35,933 bases of DNA from Haplomitrium mnioides (GCA_049999725.1 JBNGIS010017073.1:1-35933), one strand, 5' to 3'. Counted from the first letter of the stretch, positions 9,290 through 19,480 are shown. Numbers and translations: made by a program. Notes: generated by a model from the sequence alone, not told the origin.

Positions 9290-10229
9290 GTGACAAACTA
9301 CTAGAATGCTTGCCACCACATAGAGTAGTGGATCATAGAATCGAGTTTCTTCTAGTGACAACACCAAAAACATGTCCGTTGTGTGGGATGAAACAATAAA
9401 TTGGAAGAGTTGCGGGTACAACTCGAGGAAATGTTGAGTAAGAGCTGGATACGGCCCAGTCGTTTGCTTTATGGAGCTCCTATCTTGTTTGTCACCAAAA
9501 AGAATAAAACCATGAGACTGCGTGTCAACCATAGAGCACTCAACAAGATGACAATATCCAACAAGTACCCACTCCCGCGAATCGATGATATTTTTAATCA
9601 GTTGGGGAAGACCAAGTTTTTCTCCAAACTGGATCTTGCAAAAGGTTACCATCAGATCAAAGATCGAATGGAGGATGTGAAGAAAATGGTGATTCATTCC
9701 AAATATGGGTTGTAAGATTTTTTTGATGCTACCATTTGGGCTTAGCAACGCTCGGCCACATTCACGACCTTGATGAACAACATTTTTTATGACTTGTTAG
9801 ATATCTGTGTGGTGGTGTATCTTGATGACATTTTGATCTATAGCAAGATATGGGAGCTCCACCTCAAGCATTTACGAGAGGTTCTGAAGAAGTTGTGGAA
9901 GAAGCAACTGTTTGGCCAAATGAAAAAATGTGAGTTTGGGAAATGAAAACTCAAGTATCTTGGTCACTAGGTATCTAATTTGGGAGTCAGCCTGTTTGAG
10001 GGTCGTGTGGAGGTTATTTCAACCTGGTCGGTCCTAACTAGTGTCATAGAAATTTTTTGATTCTTGGGGTTTGGCAATTGGTATCGGAAACAGGTTTTTC
10101 AGTTTGGTCGTTGAGTGATCTTTTGAAGAAGGGGCCGACATTTACTTAGATGTCTCAAGCTTAGGAATCTTTTGACAAAGTGAAGCAAGCGTTGACCAGT
10201 CTTGGGAGTTGAAGTGTCTATAGGCTAGG
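9290..10229 (+). pseudogene. Reverse transcriptase of gypsy element D
   Basis: RNA-dependent DNA polymerase of a Ty3/gypsy element. The cleanest part, 9401-9715, reads MEELRVQLEEMLSK... through GAPILFVTKK, RVNHRALNKMT and KLDLAKGYHQI, the usual order of fingers and palm motifs. After a stop and frame change near 9715 the catalytic motif VVYLDDILIYSK follows with YLDD at 9818-9829, then CEFGK and KYLGH (stop between). The connection to RNase H (KKGPTFT...ESFDKVKQALTS, about 10129-10203) leads to the solo LTR at 10230. Both catalytic Asp residues of YLDD are kept, but several stops kill the frame. A long ORF on the opposite strand (9215-9748) is only its shadow. Confidence 0.88.
10225..10229 (+). 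repeat. Target-site duplication, left copy (CTAGG)
   Basis: CTAGG at 10225-10229 pairs with CTTGG at 10620-10624 across the TG...CA solo LTR: four of five bases equal, as for an aged 5-bp duplication. Confidence 0.6.
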
Positions 10230-10619
10230 TGTAATAGTACAAGCATAAGATTTTGCTATTTATAAGAAAATAAAGAGGAGTGAAAGAAGTGGTAGAGTGT
10301 CACTTTTAGGGTTGAGATAAGATTACTTGCCTTCGAAGTCACTTTTAGTAGAGAGTAACTTTTAGGGTTGAAATTGGAAGTGACTTGTAAGTGAAGAAAG
10401 AGGGATGACACCCTCTTCTCTTCTATAAATAGAAGGGCTTCTTAGCCCCACTCCTCACTCTAGAGTTCCTCTTGAATCACTTGGGTTATTTGGTTGCTTG
10501 GCTTTTGCTAGCACTCTTGGTTTTAGCTTGGGCCTTAAGTTGCTTTTGGTTGAAGAACTGTATTAGAGTTCACTATGAGTTCTTACTCATTTGGATTTGG
10601 TCTTTGAGTTTTTTTTACA
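10230..10619 (+). mobile_element. Solo LTR (390 bp) inserted between RT and RNase H of D
   Basis: It starts TGTAA and ends TTACA, a perfect 5-bp terminal inverted repeat of LTR type, and is flanked by CTAGG/CTTGG. D coding sequence resumes directly on the right (FTL.TDASK near 10633-10655). It has a TATA box and no reading frame. A solo LTR forms by recombination between the two LTRs of a full element; the parent family is not otherwise seen in this window. Confidence 0.75.
10434..10440 (+). promoter_or_regulatory. TATA box of the solo LTR
   Basis: TATAAAT in a CTTCTATAAATAGAAGG context about 200 bp into the LTR; gives the LTR a plus orientation. Confidence 0.65.
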
Positions 10620-11000
10620 CTTGGAAAACGTTCACACTTTAAACGGATGCATCAAAAAAATGGTTTAGTGGAGTACTCTTGCAAAAAAGACACCCAGTCG
10701 CGTTTGAGTCCGTGAAAGCCAAGCCAAACATGGAAGGATGTTGGCCTCATGAATTGGAAATGGCGTGCATCATTGATTATTTCATAAACTAGAGACATTA
10801 TTTGATCCCCGCTTCTATTCATATTGTGAGTGATAGTTGGGTAAGCAGCTACTTCAAGACAAAGATAGGCAAGTTTCTCAAGAAGTTTCAGCGCTTGATG
10901 GACTTTATGGTGGAATATAGGTTTGAATTGGAGTACCCACTCGGTTGGGAGAAACAAGTACAAAGATGCGATGAGTTGACTTCAAGGGAAATTTGATGCT
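10620..11000 (+). pseudogene. RNase H of gypsy element D
   Basis: Degrades the RNA strand of the hybrid during reverse transcription. Visible are TDASKKWFSGVLLQ (first catalytic Asp, about 10643-10685), HPVAFESVKAK (about 10691-10725), an HELEMACII segment carrying the Glu (about 10748-10775), and, in another frame, SSYFKTKIGKFLKKFQRLMDFM...FELEYPLG (about 10848-10945). A stop replaces one codon before TDAS and another follows near 10790. Confidence 0.8.
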
Positions 11001-11009
11001 CAAGATATC

Positions 11010-11470
11010 ATGGAGGTTGCACTACGGTATAAAGAGGATGAGGAGGACAATATATTGATGACTCAAATCTCAATTGAAGACGGGCTCCTACGACAAATTG
11101 TCAACGCAAATGTGTCTTTTCTGCAAGCCAAAATTTGGTTGAGGGAACTCAAAAATGAGAGACACTTTGGTTCATGTTGTTTGACTCGGGTGTTTAGAAG
11201 TGGAAAGGAAAAAGGACTTATATAACGTAGTGAGTGAGGGGATTCATTCTCAAGAAATACCTTGACTTGGAGCACAAAGGTGGACACCAAGGCAACAAAA
11301 GAATGTGGAAATTGATGAAGGCTTTTGTCATCTGGCCGACTATGAAAGCGGATGTTGAGCAATACATCAAGACTTGAAAAAACCATAAAAATGGCGAGAC
11401 TTCTTCAACAAATTGCTCCTCTGAGTAAGCCATGAAGATAATCTCCATGGACTTCATTGTCAAGCTCTCT
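11010..11470 (+). pseudogene. Integrase (5' part) of gypsy element D, truncated
   Basis: After a linker (ORF 11010-11225), the HHCC-type N-terminal domain is partly readable: GHQGNKRMWKLMKAF...WPTMKADVEQYIKT (about 11282-11375), with the following Cys pair lost. The core begins with AMKIISMDFIVKLS (about 11429-11470), holding the first catalytic Asp. The sequence then switches within a few bases to the minus-strand RNase H end of copia E, so the remaining catalytic residues are gone. Confidence 0.75.
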
Positions 11471-11815
11471 ATCTCAAAGCCAGTTGCTTCTTAGTGTTGA
11501 TATACTGCAAATCATTCACTTTTGCCAACACCTTCTCTATCACAAAATGATAATGCACCTCAATGTTCTTTGAACATGCATGAAAAATTGGATTAATAGC
11601 CAATGAAATATTACTAATGTTGTCGTAATGAACTTTCACTGGTTCCTCCACTCTAACATCCAAATCCTACAACAACTTCAATAACCACACTATCTCACAA
11701 GTGGTTATGGCTGCCTCCTTGTATTTAGCCTCCGTACTTGATAAAGCAGCTATAGGTTGCTTCTTGCTGCTCCATGCAATTTGAGAGCTTCCAAATGAAA
11801 AAAAAAAAAACCACT
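11471..11815 (-). pseudogene. RNase H of copia element E
   Basis: The minus strand carries the Ty1/copia RNase H: SKKQPIAALSSTEAKY (about 11770-11725), VKVHYDNISNI (about 11640-11608), and HACSKNIEVHYHFVIEKVL (about 11582-11524), ending in INTKKQLALR before a stop. The Glu of STEAKY and the Asp of HYDN are kept. A poly-A/T run (about 11801-11813) sits at the RT-RNase H junction and probably expanded within the gene. Confidence 0.85.
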
Positions 11816-12462
11816 AGTGGACCTCCTATCACTCGCACTTCTTGCACAATGCATCCAAATGTTGCTTCTTTAGTATCTGCATAAATTGACTTACCAGACT
11901 TACAACATACCTCATATTTGGTCTAGTGATGGTGATGTATATCAAGTTGCCTACCATTTGACTGAACCCTGTTGGATCTTCAATCAACTCTTCTTCATGA
12001 CCGAAATGCTTGGTATTGTGATATCACTAAGGGAGTTGCAATCGGTTTGCAACCTGTCATGCCATATCAAACCAGCATGTCCAAGGCACATTGTTTTTGT
12101 TTCATCCATATTGCTTGCTTTTTCTTTATCACCTCAATCCCAATGGAATGTCTCAACTCACAAAGATCTTTCATATCAAATTTTTGTTGCAACAATTTTT
12201 TTACTTCAACAATATCTTGCTCACTCCTTCTTGTCATATTTGGATCATCTACATAAATGAGAATGAGCATCATACCTTTCTCTGTTTTCCTTACATGTAG
12301 AGAATAGTCTACATCTGACACCTTGAAGCCTACTGAAACAAGATATTTGCCTATCATATTAGACCATGCTCAAAGTGCTTGCTTCAACCCATATAAGGCC
12401 TTCTTTAGCTTGTATACTTGATTTGAATGCTCCATATCAGCAAAACCAATTGGTTGTACTAT
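11816..12462 (-). pseudogene. Reverse transcriptase, 3' two-thirds, of copia element E
   Basis: On the minus strand: VQPIGFADMEHSNQVYKLKKALYGLK (split by a stop afterwards; about 12458-12375), then GFKVSDVDYSLHVRKTEKGMM and LILIYVDDPNMT, where YVDD is the catalytic motif (about 12259-12248), then LQQKFDMKDL. These are standard copia RT motifs. The upstream third lies at 16063-16400 on the other side of F. Frame is lost around 12060. Confidence 0.9.
12458..12462 (+). repeat. Target-site duplication of F, left copy (ACTAT)
   Basis: ACTAT here and ACCAT at 16063-16067 flank F. The uninterrupted copia RT would read ...TTGTACCATGTAC..., so ACCAT is the original and the left copy has one C-to-T change. 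Confidence 0.8.
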
Positions 12463-13059
12463 TGTCAGCCAGCAAATTGGAGCGTTGACTCAGAATTCTG
12501 CAAAGAGGAAGCATCATTGACACAATTCCTCTCTCATAAGTGCAAGAGCACTTCGGAAGCAGCAAGAATCCTTCAATACTATGGGTACAAACATAGCGCA
12601 TGGATCCAAGGAGAAGAATGAGATCATTGCGGAAGAAGGCAAGGGAGCAGTGGTCGCCAACTAAGAGAGGGGTACCACTAAAAATTGAATTGAGCAAACG
12701 AGAGCCCGTGGGTCTCATGGGGATGCGGGAATCAAGGCCTAGCGGGGAGAAAGGAACGCCCACCTAAGGCGAAGCGATCGAAGGAGGAAGAGCGGAGCTA
12801 CAAGGCATAAATCCGAAAGCACTCAAGGAAGAGGGAGACCCCAGGGCATGCCTACAGATGCCACACATCATAAGCAAGGATTGGAGATAGGAAGGATGAG
12901 TCGAGGTCTTTGTATGAGCAAGCTAGGCCAGGGACTGGGGGACGCCTCGATCTTGCAAGTGTGAGACGAGCTCTACAAGGGCCCGACCCCTTTTCTTTGA
13001 GTCCGTAGGTCTTAGCGGAAATGTGGAGCCTCTAGAAGGCTCCAAAAGATTCCACAGAA

Positions 13060-14108
13060 ACGTGGCGTCTCCAGAGTGCTTCAAGGGATTAGACGGATGA
13101 CGTGGCGGCTCTAGGGAGTCTGCGGGTCTTCACTGGGAGGTGGTGGGCCACAAAGGACTTAACGGGACTCAGCCCTCCTAAGTGGGAAGCCCGGCTAAGT
13201 GGGTTCTGAGTGAGCTTCCGATGTGGAGGGCCCACTTAACAAGGATCCATTGGGAGGTCCGATCGGAAGAACAAGGAGGGATCAACTCAAAGGATGATCT
13301 ATCGCAAGTCTGACCAGGAGAGAAAGGAGTAACAAAGGGTGAGCCGAAAGGATGATCTATCAAAGATCCAAATTGGAAGAGGATAATGTTGAAAGTTTGA
13401 AGAAGTACGGATGCGACGTTTGAAAGTTCGACAGAGGCGTGCGAGGGGTTGGTTCAAAAGGGAGCTCTTTGTCATTCTTATATCGAGCTGGGTCACAACT
13501 TAGTGAAGTGAGTCCCGTGCGCGTATTGTTCTTCTCGTAAGATGGCTTTGAAACAGTGACAAAGGCAATGTTCTTGCTCGGCAAGGCAAGGCAACTCTTT
13601 GGATGACATAGCATCCTCGGAAGACTTGGACAACGTCCGCAGGTCAACTTTGAAAAAAAGTCAAAGCGACAGTCTACCTACCTCTTTGCAGGGCGGCGTC
13701 GGACGGTGCGATAGCAGATGGCATGGCGGCCTTAGGAAGTCCACAAGGCTTCACGGAGACATGGCGGGCCCAGGGAGTCCAAAGGTTTATAGCGGAAACA
13801 TGGCAAACGCAAGGAGCCCACAAAGTTTAGCAGAAACGTGGACGAAAGAGAAGGGTCCGCGATCTTCATCGGAGAAAGATCAGCGTGACGATCAGACTAC
13901 CCCCTTGCGGAATGGCGCTGGGCGACGGCTTCACGGATTACATGGTGTCCTCAGAGGATTTGGTGAAAGTCAATGGACACGTGGCGGTAAGACGGAGTCC
14001 GTTAGATCTCGGGTCAGAAGAATGTCAACTTCGGAGGAGGGTCATCACAATGGTCCACCTACCCCTTTGAGGGGCAGCGTCAAACGGCGGGGCTTTGGAT
14101 GACGTGGC
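13060..14108. promoter_or_regulatory. Cluster of G-box/ABRE-like ACGTGGC motifs in F
   Basis: Exact ACGTGGC cores occur at 13060-13066, 13100-13106, 13979-13985 (as CACGTGGC) and 14102-14108. Two have the TGACGTGGC context (13098-13106 and 14100-14108). Further near matches (ACATGGC, ACGTGGA) lie at about 13717-13842. ACGTGGC is the core bound by plant bZIP factors. Whether the cluster acts as an enhancer is inference. Confidence 0.5.
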
Positions 14109-14220
14109 GCTCAGGGATGGTCTGTGGGATCTTTCGGGTCAGAGTTGAGTCAACCACAGAACCAAGTCAGCGCAACGGTCAGACTACCCCCTTGTGAGGC
14201 AACGTCGAACAGCGCGGCTC
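13666..14220 (+). repeat. Dispersed internal repeat of F, four degenerate copies
   Basis: A motif of about 45 bp built on CAGACTACCCCCTTG followed by a GGCGTCGAACGGC-like tail occurs at about 13666-13710, 13886-13929, 14046-14092 and 14170-14220. Spacing shrinks from left to right (about 220, 160 and 124 bp). These make ORF 13599-14102 look long but it has no recognisable product. Confidence 0.6.
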
Positions 14221-15551
14221 GAAAGAAAGTCAACCTTGACAGGTGGCATGTCGAAGGAGTGCGAGGGATCTTGCAGACTTCCTTGTCCGTTCGATCCTTG
14301 GGCTGGGGATTTGAGGTCAACTACGAGAGAAAAGTCAACAAAAAAAAAAAAAACCACTAGGCTCTACGGACTCGGATTCACGGGGATCTCCGGATGCGAA
14401 TCTTGGAGATTCCGTGGGACTTTTTTTCTTCGGGATTCTTCGAAACTTTGTTTAGAAGGGTTCTTCAAACTGGAGTTCCATGGGAATCTTCATAATCTCA
14501 ATCTGTGAGATTCCTCAGACTCACCTTTGTGTTACCGTTGTACTTGGAATCATTCAACTAACTGGCGGGACATGCGTCGCAACGTCCGAATCCGAGCTAA
14601 CGAGATTAACGAGAAGTGGGAACATGCGTTGCAACCTCCTATTTCGAGCCCAACGGGATTAACAAACTTTCAATGAGAAGGGCTCGGGGTTCAATGGAAG
14701 CTCGGGGGTATACATTGGGGGGCTGCGAATTCAAAAGAGCTGATGTGCAAGCAAATTAGAGACGCGACAGCAATCTTGAGAGGGGGAAATCGCAATGAGG
14801 TAAGACATGAGTGGGATTCTAGTGGGAAGCTACGTGAAGTAAGTGAACTCGCACTGAGGACAAGCGGAGAGGGAGATGGACTGGAGGGGCGTCAAGAATT
14901 GTTGGGTAGGGAGCTCTAGAGGCTCGAGCAATCCAAGTGAACTCATCCCCGTAAGTGGACCAAGAGCGGAGGTGGATCGATACGGGAGTCTAGAAGGGAA
15001 TCTGGCCTATTGAGAATTTGGGAGATGCTACCAAGTGGGATCTTGGAGTAGTCTATGCATTCCTTGTGTGGGAGCATCAACCCAGAGTCCTCAAAGTGCG
15101 TTTTGGTGTAATTCTTCAAGTGGAGCTAAGAAAAGGTGGCTACATCAGTGCCTACGTACTACGGAGAAGACTTGTCAAGGCTCGAGAGTGGAGTGAGCTA
15201 CCTTCAGTCAAGAAGATTGTCTTCCAGTGATGGAAGTAAAAGAAATTTTCTTCCTAGCCTGAGGAAGTAAAAGCAAAGCTTCTCGCGAGGGAAGTTGAAA
15301 AACTATCTGGAGAAGAGTGTGTGGGTGTGAAGTTGAGCTGAAGGCTGAAAGGCAGTAAGTGATTCAAAAGGGAGAGGTCTGTTGGTGAGACCAGTTCTAG
15401 AGGGCCTTCAAGGACTCTGTTCTATTGTAGTACATTGTTGGGATGTGTTTGTGCATATGTTCATAGTTAGATTTGCATTCTGCATTTTGTATACAAGAGA
15501 TATTCTAGACTAAGATTTAACAAGACCAGTTTAGCAGACCCTGGGACAGCG

Positions 15552-15730
15552 TTGGAGGGGGAGTCAAGTCCCTTGACACAGTCATATGACCATGGGGGTT
15601 AATGCTCTCTGTTTCTGACCCTGTTTTATAGTTTAGGAAATAGTTCATATTAGGATAGTTAGGAATCACCTTTGTTCCAGTTCCTGTGACAACCTGAGAG
15701 GGGGAGTCTAGTCCTCTGTCATTGTTCATT
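15552..15730 (+). repeat. Short direct repeat near the right end of F
   Basis: GGAGGGGGAGTCAAGTCCC (about 15554) recurs as a diverged copy starting GAGAGGGGGAGTCTAGTCC (about 15696), each followed by a similar CTxTGxCAxxGTCAT-like stretch. The purine tracts resemble a polypurine tract, but no LTR start follows them. Confidence 0.4.
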
Positions 15731-16062
15731 GGTGCAGGTCACAACACCTTTTTGTCCCCAAAGCATACACAAGGTGGCAGGGTCTCAGATTGGGACCCTT
15801 GGAATATATTGAAGGAATTACACAAAGCATGATGGGTGGTGTAAATGTGGACTTGGGGTGTGATGAATGAATGACTAGATTGTAAGCTCAAGAGAGTAAG
15901 AGGTGAGCCAAAGGCTTGTAAGGGAAGAGAAGAACCTTAAAGCCTCAAAGTGATAACTGGCAAGGGGCCATCTCAGAAAAGAACTTGAAAGCCTTGAATC
16001 TGTCCTCCCTTGCCTTCCAAGTGGCACCTAAGAAGGTTAAAGCCTCAAACATGGGAGTGACA

Positions 16063-16500
16063 ACCATGTACACCTCCTTTTCAAGCTACCAATGTAGAAA
16101 TACTTTTCTTACATCCATTTGTTACAAAGGTCACTTTCTTTATGTAGCCAATCTAATGACTGCTCGAGCAGTTGTCATTCTTGCTACAGGGCTGAAAGTC
16201 TCTTTATAATCTATCCTATGAGTCTGGTCATACCCCTTGGCAACTAACCTTGCCTTGAGCTTGCTAATGCTGCCATCTTCACTCCTCTTCAATTTGTAGA
16301 CCCATTTGCATCTAATCGCAAATTCCCATATGTCATCTTCTATAACATCCTCAAATAGAACAAGTTTCTTCTCAATGATCACATGTACCATGTATGCATT
16401 ATGTGCTACAAATGATCCCTTCTATATCAATCTATCTATAGAGTACTACATCTTATCACTTTTGCGCAAAGGTATGCTATGCACTTGTTGCTCTTTTTGT
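16063..16500 (-). pseudogene. Reverse transcriptase, 5' third, of copia element E
   Basis: On the minus strand: FAIRCKWVYKLKRSEDGSI, then KARLVAKGYDQT, then DYKETFSPVARMTT (within 16391-16190), then MDVRKVFLH...LEKEVYMV ending at the F boundary (about 16110-16068). These are the first copia RT motifs, with the first catalytic Asp in MDV. The remainder continues at 12462. A short duplication-like change after ARMTT and a stop before LEKEV disrupt it. Confidence 0.9.
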
Positions 16501-17475
16501 ATCTGACTTGATGTTGAAGTTGAGAGTAGTCTCAATTCTTCATCCACATTTCCACAATCACCATTGCCTCCATCTCCTAGAGACATTTCAGATTGAGAGT
16601 TATTTGGAGTTTACTGCTCCAAATTTCTGCGCATCCTTTCTTATTATGTACAAATGCTGTTATTGCTGCTATCTGGTCCACTCAATACTTGAGTTTGTTG
16701 AGTAGGTTCTGATACAATCTGCTTTACATTTGTATCACCTATATTATCAACAGGTTCCTAGCCATACCAAGTACTAACTCATCAAATTACTATGTCTCTA
16801 CTCATCATCAGCATGCGTGTAGTAGGACAATAGCATCTACACCCCTTCTATCATTTGAATATCTAATAAAGACACACTTCTAAGCTTTTTGAACTAATTT
16901 GCTAAACTAGTACATGTACAAAATTAATGTAGCCAAACATTTTCAAATGTGAAATGTATGAATGTCTCCTTGTAAACTTCTCTTATAGTATCATGGCATG
17001 AACTGCTACTATAGAGGTTTGGTTCACAATATAGACAATAGTAGACATTGTGTTTTCCCAATAATAATGTGCCATATTCTTCTCATTTATCAATGCTCTT
17101 GCCACCTCTACTTTGTTTTGGTTCTTTCTCTCAGCAACTCCATTTTGCTGAGGTGTCTACCTATAGGCTTGTTATCTTTTGATCCCTTATCTCTATAGAT
17201 AGTGGAGAAATACTCCCCTCCACCATCAGATCTTAGACACTTAATTTGTTGTCTTGTCTGTTTTTCTACCATAGCTCTAAAATGTTTAAAGTGATCAAAC
17301 ACTTCACTGAAATATGTACACCTTCTAATGGATCCTATTTTGTTGGACCCCATACATCTAAATGTATTGCCTCAAGTGGCTTCCTTGCCATATATGCATC
17401 ATGAGGGAATGCTTGCCTTTCGTGTTTACCAAACTAGTATACTTCATATATTTCTGCATTCCATCTACCTTGAAC
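16500..17475 (-). pseudogene. Integrase of copia element E
   Basis: Inserts the cDNA into the genome. The minus strand shows FDHFKHFRAMVEKQTRQ and LRSDGGGEYFS (about 17305-17205), where the Asp of RSDGG is the second catalytic residue, then in another frame QQNGVAERKNQ (about 17145-17112), whose Glu completes the D-D-E triad, then ARALINEKNMAHYYWENT (about 17100-17047). Upstream, a LHLDVWGP-like segment appears with changes around 17370. The C-terminal part down to 16500 is decayed. Many stops. Confidence 0.85.
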
Positions 17476-18066
17476 TAGGGCAACTCACATACTACCCCTA
17501 AACTCTCCATATTTCTTAGCCTTTGCACATTAGCATGCCTAATTCTCTTGTGCCATATCTCTATGTTTGACACAACTCTTGTACCATGTAAAAACATGGC
17601 CTCTGAAATTTTAAGCATGCTCACATCCAATATGAACATCATGGCACTTCTGCTTCCTTTTGTGATTAGGTTACAATTATTTCCCCAATCCTCAATGAAC
17701 ACACCAATAGGACTAAACCTGGTCTACATGTTTTGCTCTCTATACTGTCCAATTGAAATCAGATTTTTCTGAATCATTGGCATATGCATTACATCAAATA
17801 AAGACTTTGTTTTGCCATTCTCCAATATTACTCATATGCTACCAATCTATTGGATAGGACGCACAGTTGAGTCACTTGTCTCCACATATCTAGATTTACT
17901 TAGATTTTTGGTTTCCCTAAACCACTCTTCGTGGCCTGTCATGTGATTAGAACATGCGGAACCAACAAGCCATTTATCTCTATCATTTTTCTACTTCTCA
18001 TATGCTATAGATAAATACCCATGCTCGATGACAAACAATATCTTATTTTTTGCCTTGTTGGAACTT
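17475..18066 (-). pseudogene. Protease and GAG-pre-integrase domain of copia element E
   Basis: The protease region reads WLVGSACSNHMTGHEEWFRETKNL (frame 2 of minus strand, about 17965-17895), matching the copia D-S-G-A/C-S-x-H-M pattern with the active Asp replaced (VGSACS). The GAG-pre-integrase domain follows: EIWHKRIRHANVQRLRNME (about 17570-17510), giving the HH pair of the integrase zinc-binding module. The frame breaks at 18066 where the LTR of B begins; the gag CCHC knuckle expected just upstream is missing from both sides of the insertion. Confidence 0.85.
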
Positions 18067-18707
18067 TGTCGTGTGCATACATATTGCTTACACAACTACA
18101 TCGTCCATACACATTCCATGACATCTACAGACATACAATAGAGAATGATAAACAAGTAAGTCTCATGCGCATATAATGGATGAGATCTTACAATCGCCTC
18201 CCTAGTTGGTGGTCAGGTCTTCTAACACTAGCTAGCCATCTATCTCCTAGAAAATTGATATACACTTATTGATGCAAAGACTAGGAGGTCGAGTGCAATA
18301 GAGCCCCATTGTTCACCATTTTTCTTCAAGTGATACCTTCTCAGAGGAATTCAAAATGTGTGTTGATCTTCCAATATCGAAACTAGCACACCTTTGCTCA
18401 TAAAGAATCCACGCTTCTCCAAGAACTACAATACCTGAGCTCTCCTCTTGGTTCATACAGAGAAGTGACATCGAAAGAGAACCTTTTGATGAGAGTGCAT
18501 GGCTTTATATACTAAGGCACAAAAAAGACAAAAAACTCAAAATGTTTAGAAATAGAAAATTGCATAGAATAGTGTGATAGCTATCGTGGGCATACACATA
18601 GCTTACACAACTACATCATCTGCACACATTCCATGACATCTAAAGACATACAACAACGAATGACAAACAATTAAGTCTCATGTGCCTACAATGCATGAGA
18701 CCTCACA
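18067..18707 (-). mobile_element. 3' LTR region of copy B with two 126-bp modules and an extra internal segment
   Basis: Read on the minus strand: module (18707-18582, TGTGAGG...CGATA), central part with TATA box, a segment of about 127 bp equal to the sequence that normally precedes the LTR, including its polypurine tract (18319-18193), then a second module (18192-18067, TGTAAGA...CGACA). So 18067-18319 and about 18582-18835 form a direct repeat. In A and C the extra segment is absent. Confidence 0.75.
18504..18511 (-). promoter_or_regulatory. TATA box in 3' LTR of copy B
   Basis: TATATAAA on the minus strand, at the position of TATATAAG in A and C. Confidence 0.65.
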
Positions 18708-18960
18708 ATCGCCCCACTAGCTAGTGGTCAGGTCCCCTAACACTAGCTAGCCATCTATCTCCTAAAAAATTGATATGCACCTATTGATGTAAAGACTAGG
18801 AGGTCGGGTGCAATAGAGCCCTATTGTTCACCTCCTATAGTCTATACCAACCCTAGAACTCAATGGAAACTAGTTGTTCTATGAACAGTGAGAGCAGAAC
18901 CATGATCTGCCAAGGATCATAGCAACCAATGGAGGCATCAAACATGACATATGCCATTCT
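18708..18960 (-). other. 3' untranslated region and polypurine tract of copy B
   Basis: Non-coding, matching A 5216-5465. The tract just before the LTR reads AGCTAGTGGGGCGAT on the minus strand, with one T inside the G run. Confidence 0.6.
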
Positions 18961-19480
18961 CTAGAACACATGTCACAAATCAACATAGTGGCTGCTCTCA
19001 CAACAACATACACTTCAAACCTGCGAGAACTCATGCCACATTGGGGTCTATAGTGTCATCGATGTTCAAAAGGTTACAAGGTGCACAATTGCACACATGA
19101 TCCTTCCAAACAATGCCATTATGTCCCTCCAATTGCAAAACTCTCGAAGGCAATACCTCACATACTTGCAAAATCTGGTGCTCAACAATGACATCAAGTG
19201 TCATGGGTGTTGTCTACTGCAAATAAACATAATTACTAGGATGAATCCTCCAAATCCTAGTGCAATATCCACCTCCACATCTGGTAGCACATTGTAAAGT
19301 ATCACGATGTTGAGAAATGGCAAGGTTGTCAAATGCCATGGGCATGACTCTCTCAAACACTCAGGCTCTATTTGAACACACCTGCATTCAAACATCTGGA
19401 TCATCCAAATCCACAACTATGGTGAGATCACGTCAAGTATAGAAAGGTATATGAAGGTCCCTCCCATCAATCCAGACTCA
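18960..19480 (-). pseudogene. Post-integrase tail of gypsy copy B
   Basis: Matches A 4695-5215 and C from 29541. It begins with an MGGTFI-type remnant of the LYGRELDLP join, followed by the VVDLDDPDV-like stretch (about 19420-19385) and ending with the Cys-bearing CNCAPCNL stretch (about 19105-19080). Stops and frame changes throughout. Confidence 0.6.

Larger units (their letters stand above)
7056..11470 (+). mobile_element. Ty3/gypsy element D, 3' truncated
   Basis: Plus-strand element with PBS, gag, CCHC knuckle, protease remnant, RT, RNase H and the first part of integrase. It is cut at 11470 inside the integrase core by copia element E. A solo LTR (10230-10619) sits between RT and RNase H. 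It is not closely related to the A/B/C family: the gag differs and its RT reads VVYLDDILIYSK. Stops and frame changes are frequent. Confidence 0.85.
12463..16062 (+). mobile_element. Element F: 3600-bp non-coding LTR-like insertion in copia RT
   Basis: F begins TGTCA and ends TGACA, a perfect LTR-style terminal inverted repeat, and is flanked by a 5-bp target duplication at a point where copia RT is interrupted between EVYMV and QPIGF. Its length is exactly 3600 bp. No gag, pol or PBS is recognisable and I see no second copy of its start inside it, so the simplest reading is one giant solo LTR; a large retrotransposon derivative (LARD) is the alternative. The plus strand is purine-rich. It contains short repeats and a cluster of ACGTGGC motifs. 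The orientation is not known; plus is nominal. Confidence 0.75.

Noticed and set aside
9215-9748. 177-residue ORF on the minus strand
   Set aside because: Antisense shadow of the D reverse transcriptase; the plus strand carries clear RT motifs here.
13599-14102. 167-residue ORF in F
   Set aside because: Ser/Arg/Gly-rich translation of GC-rich internal repeats; no homologous domain and no support from neighbours.
13666-14220. Regularly repeated 45-bp motif, CRISPR-like at first sight
   Set aside because: Units are degenerate, spacing is uneven, and the context is a plant LTR-type element.
14340-14353. A-run as a possible SINE or retropseudogene tail
   Set aside because: No RNA polymerase III boxes, no gene-like sequence upstream and no flanking duplication; it is inside F.
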